This document shows positions 59,208-64,000 of a DNA stretch of 64,000 bases, one piece after another. Position 1 is the first letter of the stretch. Each line of letters starts with the position of its first letter. The stretch spans positions 70,831-134,830 of the forward strand of contig JAHIUU010000006.1 of the NCBI GenBank assembly GCA_018817025.1, in the 5' to 3' direction. The notes below the pieces were generated by a model. It was not told the origin of the DNA. It ran no database searches and was given only the letters and a program-made list of their open reading frames with translations. The DNA comes from Candidatus Babelota bacterium. Lineage in GTDB: Bacteria > Babelota > Babeliae > Babelales > JAHIUU01. A program made the position numbers and the translations under genes.

Positions 59208-59253
59208 AAAAAAGCTTTCTCCTATCATCAAGATACAGAGAAAGCTTTTTTTT
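59208..59253 (+). terminator. Intrinsic terminator between rpsI and glmS
   Basis: A 14-bp stem (59208-59221 with 59238-59251), a 16-nt loop and a T-rich right arm. It ends 18 bp before the glmS start. It probably ends rpsI transcripts; there is no glmS ribozyme signature here. Confidence 0.75.
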
Positions 59254-59271
59254 ATGGGAGCGTAGAAAATC

Positions 59272-61176
59272 ATGTGCGGAATAGTCGGATATGTTGGTAA
59301 AAACAAATGTAAAAAAACGATTCTCGAAGGCCTCTCTCGACTCGAATACAGAGGTTATGACTCTGCAGGATTTGTTTGTGTTGATCAAAACCACAAACAC
59401 CTCTGCTTTTATAAAGAGGTCGGAAACGTCGACGCCCTAAAAAAAACACTTGAGCAAAACAGTCATGATGGACTAATAGGCATCGGCCACACCAGATGGG
59501 CCACCCATGGCACCGCCTCCAAGGAAAACGCCCATCCTCAACTCGACTGCACCAATAGTATAGCGGTTGTCCATAACGGCATTATCGAGGGCCATGCCGA
59601 ACTAAAAGCGAAACTGATCGATGAAGGCCACGAATTCAGATCAACAACCGACACGGAAGTCGCTGCCCATCTCCTAGAATCGATGCTTGAGTACAAACCT
59701 GATCTTAAAATGGCAACCATAGAATTTATTAAGCAAATTAAAGGCGTTTACGCCTTCGTCTTTTTGCTCGAAGAACACCCGGACCAACTCCTGGTCATCA
59801 GACACAAATCACCCCTCGCTATAGGAATCGGCGAAAATGAGATGTTCGTTGCTTCTGACCCAATGGCATTCGCAGACAAAACAAAAAAAGCATTATTTCT
59901 TCCTGACGAAAGCTTTGCCATAATTAAAAAAGACGGCATCGAACTATACGACTTTTCCGGCAAAGCTCTTCGAGTCCAGACCCAGACCATCGACTTCACT
60001 TTCACAGCCGCAACAAAACAAGGGTTCGACCACTACATGCTCAAAGAAATATACGAGCAAAAAAAAGCTATCGACCACTCAATTGCTTTTTACAATCTTA
60101 TTGGTGAACAGACAGGACACACTCAATGTGAACAGGCTTCGCTGCTCGCCGGCGAGGAACCATCGTCGCCAATATGGGGCCAACTTGGTATATGCGCAAG
60201 TATAATAAAATCGCTCGAAAGCATTCATGTAATAGCAGCCGGAACCTCATGGCACGCGGGCAGAATCGCCCAGTTCTTCTTTGAAACGGTTTGTAACATT
60301 CCAACCTGTGTCCATCTTGCTTCTGAGTTTCGCTATAAAAAATTTTTCCCGCCAAAAAACAGTATCTTTATCGCGATTTCTCAATCAGGGGAAACCGCTG
60401 ATACCCTCGAGTGCTTGCGACATGTCAACCAACACAATATTCCAACGATCGCGCTAACTAACGTTGCCTCAAGCACAATGGTCAGAGAGGCCGGAGGGTT
60501 TCTGCTCATGCAAGCAGGACCGGAAATATCGGTAGCCTCAACAAAAGCGTTTACCTCTCAACTCGCCTCACTCTACTGGTTGGCTAACCAAATCGCATTC
60601 GCACGAAAACATATTACTAGTGAAGAGATTAAGGCCGCAGAAGAAGACATCTTCATTGCAGCACAAATTCTCGAATCAACCATTGAAAACTATAAATGGG
60701 AAATCATTAACAACCTCGCACCAGGATATGCCAAATACAAGAAATTCATCTTTCTCGGTCGACATATTAGCTACCCATTCGCCCTAGAAGCAGCGCTTAA
60801 ACTCAAAGAGGTCTCTTACATCTTTGCTCAAGCCTATCCTGCAGGAGAGCTCAAACATGGCCCGATAGCCCTCATCGACGAACAAACCCCTGTCGTCATG
60901 TTCTCCATCCTCGACGATCTTATCTATCAAAAACTCGTCGCAAACGCACAAGAGGTAAAAGCTCGAAGCGGCCACTTAATAGTGTTCGCATTTGAAAGTC
61001 AAAAAGAACTTATTGATCTTGCAGACAAAGCTTTTATTATCCCTAACGTAAACCCTCTTCTAGCGCCGATAGCGATGTCGGGACTCATGCAGTTCTTCGT
61101 TTATAATATCTCACGCGAGCTCGGGCTACCGATCGATAAACCAAGAAATCTAGCGAAGTCTGTTACAGTTGAGTAG
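59272..61176 (+). CDS. glmS: Glutamine-fructose-6-phosphate aminotransferase
   Basis: Makes glucosamine-6-phosphate, feeding GlmU and peptidoglycan. 634 residues. The N-terminal nucleophile Cys2 is in MCGIVGYVG, followed by RLEYRGYDSAG and the glutaminase loop GHTRWATHG. The sugar isomerase half has AAGTSWHAG, SQSGETADT, the STKAFTSQ motif and the C-terminal PRNLAKSVTVE. It is about 25 residues longer than E. coli GlmS. A GGGAG site lies before the ATG. Confidence 0.97.
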   Translation: MCGIVGYVGKNKCKKTILEGLSRLEYRGYDSAGFVCVDQNHKHLCFYKEVGNVDALKKTLEQNSHDGLIGIGHTRWATHGTASKENAHPQLDCTNSIAVVHNGIIEGHAELKAKLIDEGHEFRSTTDTEVAAHLLESMLEYKPDLKMATIEFIKQIKGVYAFVFLLEEHPDQLLVIRHKSPLAIGIGENEMFVASDPMAFADKTKKALFLPDESFAIIKKDGIELYDFSGKALRVQTQTIDFTFTAATKQGFDHYMLKEIYEQKKAIDHSIAFYNLIGEQTGHTQCEQASLLAGEEPSSPIWGQLGICASIIKSLESIHVIAAGTSWHAGRIAQFFFETVCNIPTCVHLASEFRYKKFFPPKNSIFIAISQSGETADTLECLRHVNQHNIPTIALTNVASSTMVREAGGFLLMQAGPEISVASTKAFTSQLASLYWLANQIAFARKHITSEEIKAAEEDIFIAAQILESTIENYKWEIINNLAPGYAKYKKFIFLGRHISYPFALEAALKLKEVSYIFAQAYPAGELKHGPIALIDEQTPVVMFSILDDLIYQKLVANAQEVKARSGHLIVFAFESQKELIDLADKAFIIPNVNPLLAPIAMSGLMQFFVYNISRELGLPIDKPRNLAKSVTVE

Positions 61177-61179
61177 CAC

Positions 61180-62790
61180 CTATTCATCAACCCAATTAAC
61201 ATGAAATCGCCCATTAGGCCTTATCACTCTCATCAACATTTCATCACGCTCTTTAGGAAGATTGTATTGGTAAGGCGTCAACGTCCATGTATCGTAGGTG
61301 TCAGTAATTTTCAAAATACCAAAGCCATCACGGAACAAGTGTAAACAAGACCCCGGACAGGACATAAATGTGTAAACCATATGATTTTTTACAGGAAATG
61401 AAACCCCTGATGGAAACCCGACCCAACTATTCATTTGGGAACTTAGACGACTAACTGAGAATATATTGTGCCAGTGCCCCCGAAAAACGTTCCTTACAAT
61501 TGTGCCTTCAAAGATCTCTACTACCGACCCTATACCAACAAACCTACTTCCCCTATTTGTTACTCCCAAACCAAATGGTAAATCAAAATCGTTCCACCAA
61601 AACTGCCCTGCTGCTTCGGTATCAATCGTTACAACCCACTCGCTAGCTTTTTCTGTGGGCGAATAGACCTTAGACAGCAAACGATATACTTTTTGCTCTG
61701 AAAACAAACAAGTATCGCAAACAGGAATCCCTCCATGACAAACTTGAATCACATCTTTCTTGTCACCAACATACACCACTGATGATAGCAAAAGAAAAGC
61801 ACGGCTAAGTAAATCAAATGGCCCATCAAGAGAATCTTTTCCGTATTTCTTTTCAACCTCCACCCGCAAACCATAAACATTAGCCATAGATCGAGTTTCG
61901 TGATTGCCTTTGATCAGAAAAATTTTGTCGGGATTTTTTAAGAAAAGTTTCATCAAAATATACCAAACCTCAACGCCATAGTGGCCACGATCGCCATAGT
62001 CACCGGTAAAGAAACCATACATATTATCTTTTAGCTTGAGATCTTCATCCATATGGCCCATTGCAATCAGCCGTAAAAGATTACGAATAAGGGAATGAAC
62101 ACTCCCATGAATATCCCCCATCACAAACGCCTCATCGCCCTCTTTAAGAATCACTCTGCGAGCAAACGGCTTGATCAGGCGATCAGTACAAATTTTTGCA
62201 CGGGTAAGAATTTTTTCGCTCGATTCAATAAACGCTTTAAGCGTTTTTTTAAATTCATCTCCAGGAATCACCACAGGAATATCGTCCGGATAACCCAGCG
62301 TCACGTCAAACAACTCGTTATACTCTCGACAGCTATTAATAATCTCGTTGATATAGGGATCTAAAAAAACGTCGCGTATCTCGGGCTCTTTCTCGACAGC
62401 AACATCTAAAAACCCGGGCTTGTCCAGACCAGCCGCCCCCTCACTACTAGCTCCAAGCAGCAGCCCTGCGCCACCAATCACCCCTAGAGCCAAAAGAGAG
62501 CTTCCTAAAGCATACGCCCCTGACGCAGCACTTCCCGCAGTCAGTAGATAACCAATGCGCCGGTAATTTTCAGATTGCTGCTCAACACGCTGCCGCGTCT
62601 CCTCATCAAGCTCAGAACGAACCGATTGTCTCAGTAAGTCGCCAGATTTATTAAAACAAACCCAAGCACCGACGCCACATGCTGCGCTTATTAAACCACC
62701 GGCAACTACGTGCCTCTTTGAATCACTTAATAACGGCCCCTGTAGAAGTAAACTAACCATAAATAAAATAGATTTTCTAGATATACTCAT
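61180..62790 (-). CDS. Exported PPP-type (calcineurin-like) protein phosphatase
   Basis: 536 residues from ATG 62790, preceded by GGGAG. It has a signal peptide (SILFMVSLLLQGPLLS) and two further hydrophobic segments before residue 115. The phosphatase domain spans about residues 215-510, with metal motifs GDIHG (225-229), GDYGDRG (263-269), GNHETR (295-300), CHGGIP and RGHWH. This order and spacing are those of eukaryotic-type Ser/Thr phosphatases of the PPP family. No cytoplasmic kinase partner is nearby. Export suggests a role in the envelope or on host phosphoproteins (inference). It is convergent with glmS. Confidence 0.88.
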   Translation of the reverse strand: MSISRKSILFMVSLLLQGPLLSDSKRHVVAGGLISAACGVGAWVCFNKSGDLLRQSVRSELDEETRQRVEQQSENYRRIGYLLTAGSAASGAYALGSSLLALGVIGGAGLLLGASSEGAAGLDKPGFLDVAVEKEPEIRDVFLDPYINEIINSCREYNELFDVTLGYPDDIPVVIPGDEFKKTLKAFIESSEKILTRAKICTDRLIKPFARRVILKEGDEAFVMGDIHGSVHSLIRNLLRLIAMGHMDEDLKLKDNMYGFFTGDYGDRGHYGVEVWYILMKLFLKNPDKIFLIKGNHETRSMANVYGLRVEVEKKYGKDSLDGPFDLLSRAFLLLSSVVYVGDKKDVIQVCHGGIPVCDTCLFSEQKVYRLLSKVYSPTEKASEWVVTIDTEAAGQFWWNDFDLPFGLGVTNRGSRFVGIGSVVEIFEGTIVRNVFRGHWHNIFSVSRLSSQMNSWVGFPSGVSFPVKNHMVYTFMSCPGSCLHLFRDGFGILKITDTYDTWTLTPYQYNLPKERDEMLMRVIRPNGRFHVNWVDE

Positions 62791-62852
62791 ACGACTCTCC
62801 CTTTTTACCTGTAAAACATTTCTCATAGTACAAAGTATCTCTCAAAAAACAA

Positions 62853-62888
62853 ATAAACCCTCAAAATTCACTTTTTTTGAGGGTTTAT
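62853..62888 (-). terminator. Intrinsic terminator downstream of radA
   Basis: A 14-bp stem (62853-62866 with 62875-62888) and an 8-nt loop. On the minus strand a T-rich run (TTGTTTTTTG) follows, about 150 bp after the radA stop and before the phosphatase gene. Confidence 0.75.
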
Positions 62889-63038
62889 ATTAAAAATTTG
62901 AAAAAATAGTAAAATTATTTACCCTAATACAAATACAGTCAGACATGATTTTTTGTTTGAAAAATTGGGGGGGCCGGGCAAGATGTATTCTCCTTACTAC
63001 TTCCTGGTCCCTTCTATTCTCTCTTCTACTCTTTAGGC

Positions 63039-64000
63039 CTATTCAGGAAAAAGCTTTAATAACTCATAAATATTTTTAAACAAAATGGTCTCGCATGCAG
63101 TCTGCATTTTCTGACGACGAGACCCCAACACTTTCGTAATCCCAAATTTTTCAGCTTCTCTAACCCGTAAATCAACGTAATTAGCCGGCTTCACATGCCC
63201 TGCAAGATTAATCTCCCCTATCGCCACCGACTTCTCCGGAACAGGCACTTGAAAATAACTTGATAAAAGGGCCAACGCAATTCCTAAATCAACCGAGCTT
63301 TCTTTGATCGAAAATCCTCCACTCACTTTAAAAAAAATATCCTGAGAACTTAGCTTAACATGCAAGTTCTTTTCTAGAATTGCCGCTATAAGAGATACTC
63401 GTTTATGGTCTAATCCTGTCACAATTCTTTGTGGCACTCCAAATTTTGAAGCTACACATAACGCCTGAAGCTCAAGAAGTAATGGCCGTGATCCTTCAAC
63501 CGTGCAAACCAATACTGAACCAGGAGCAGATGAAATATCGCTTATAAGATATTGATTAATGTTAGCAACTTCCTGTAGCCCATGCTCGCGCATCTCAAAA
63601 AAGCCGATCTCATTGATTGTTCCAAAGCGATTCTTCACAGACCTCAAGATACGCGTATGCCAACGATCTTCCCCTTGCAAATAAAAAAGACCATCGACCA
63701 TATGCTCCAAAACTTTTGGACCGGCAATATGCCCGTCTTTTGTAATATGCCCGGTTACAACCGTCGCGATCGTGTTCTCTTTTGCAAACCGCATCAAATA
63801 AAATCCTGACTCTCTCAGCTGACCGATCGTTCCAGGAATCGTCGACGAATCTTCAGACAAAAGACAATTTTGAATAGAATCTATAATCACCAGGTCTGGC
63901 TTTTCTGCTTTACCGGTCGCCACAATCCCCTCCAAGTTCGCCTGGTCTGAAAACAAAATATTATGGCTTGTCACACCGAGGCGACAAGCCCTATTTTTTA
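63039..64000 (-). CDS. radA: DNA repair protein RadA (Sms), 5'-truncated
   Basis: A RecA-like helicase and recombination mediator. The frame stays open to the window edge, so about 130 or more N-terminal residues (zinc finger, Walker A) are outside. Visible parts are Walker B LVIIDSIQ, the RadA-specific KNRFG motif (SVKNRFGTINEIGFFEM) and the C-terminal Lon-like domain with VSGGFSIKESSVDLGIALALLSS and GEINLAGHVKPA. A GTG at 63974 is internal to the gene and not its true start. Confidence 0.95.
   Translation of the reverse strand, partial: KNRACRLGVTSHNILFSDQANLEGIVATGKAEKPDLVIIDSIQNCLLSEDSSTIPGTIGQLRESGFYLMRFAKENTIATVVTGHITKDGHIAGPKVLEHMVDGLFYLQGEDRWHTRILRSVKNRFGTINEIGFFEMREHGLQEVANINQYLISDISSAPGSVLVCTVEGSRPLLLELQALCVASKFGVPQRIVTGLDHKRVSLIAAILEKNLHVKLSSQDIFFKVSGGFSIKESSVDLGIALALLSSYFQVPVPEKSVAIGEINLAGHVKPANYVDLRVREAEKFGITKVLGSRRQKMQTACETILFKNIYELLKLFPE

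Noticed and set aside
59136..59271. glmS ribozyme upstream of glmS
   Set aside because: The gap is short and filled by an ordinary terminator hairpin; no ribozyme core is seen.

Overview
The window reads as one continuous, gene-dense piece of a small bacterial chromosome using the standard bacterial code (TGA acts as a stop throughout). There is no rRNA, insertion sequence, prophage or CRISPR array. An unusual share of its proteins carry Sec signal peptides and eukaryote-like domains: C2H2 zinc-finger repeats, ankyrin repeats, a PPP-type phosphatase, a class III nucleotidyl cyclase and a PLD nuclease. With a Lys/Ala-rich histone H1-like protein, a membrane pyrophosphatase and a mevalonate pathway, this fits a host-associated bacterium such as Candidatus Dependentiae (TM6). 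That assignment is inference from gene content; no marker gene was compared with a database.

Layout. 1-4350: 5'-truncated H+/Na+-pyrophosphatase, a HEPN/MNT nucleotidyltransferase pair, an orphan 417-aa protein and two DUF378 membrane proteins. 4333-8029 (minus): upper mevalonate operon (HMG-CoA reductase, HMG-CoA synthase, thiolase, DUF35 protein). 8214-10283: groES-groEL with promoter and terminator. 10279-19088: envelope and secreted proteins (zinc-finger protein, giant MscS channel, RecO-like protein, DUF1343/NamZ-like protein, 3D-domain-like protein, FKBP isomerase). 19349-26948: anaerobic ribonucleotide reductase nrdG-nrdD, then a minus-strand run of glmU, sbcD-like nuclease, cysS and a secreted nucleotidyl cyclase. 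27143-36922: tRNA-Ser, a MEMO-AMMECR1 fusion lipoprotein, a large secreted protein, thioredoxin, pseudopilin, TamB-like protein, coiled-coil protein, PLD nuclease and ankyrin protein. 37018-42802: acetyl-CoA synthetase, ferritin-like protein, mevalonate kinase and phosphomevalonate kinase (overlapping tail to tail), a PASTA protein, RNase P RNA, and a membrane protein whose ORF runs into the RNase P gene. 42888-64000: trpS, histone-like protein, M16 protease, DUF374 acyltransferase, priA, ankyrin and paralogous secreted proteins, sufB-sufD, gyrB, tadA-dksA-like, tRNA-Thr, ankyrin protein, rpsI, glmS, a secreted PPP phosphatase and 5'-truncated radA.

How the genes fit together. Acetyl-CoA synthetase could feed the thiolase, HMG-CoA synthase, HMG-CoA reductase, mevalonate kinase and phosphomevalonate kinase series; only mevalonate diphosphate decarboxylase and IPP isomerase are not in the window. 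The thiolase/DUF35/short HMG-CoA synthase set is of the archaeal kind. GlmS and GlmU supply UDP-GlcNAc, and the DUF1343, 3D-like and PASTA proteins point to a peptidoglycan wall. TamB-like, DUF374 and MscS proteins point to a double membrane.

The most notable points are the archaeal-type mevalonate module, the concentration of exported eukaryote-like proteins, the exported MEMO-AMMECR1 fusion, and two unusual gene overlaps (mevalonate kinase/phosphomevalonate kinase, and membrane ORF/rnpB).
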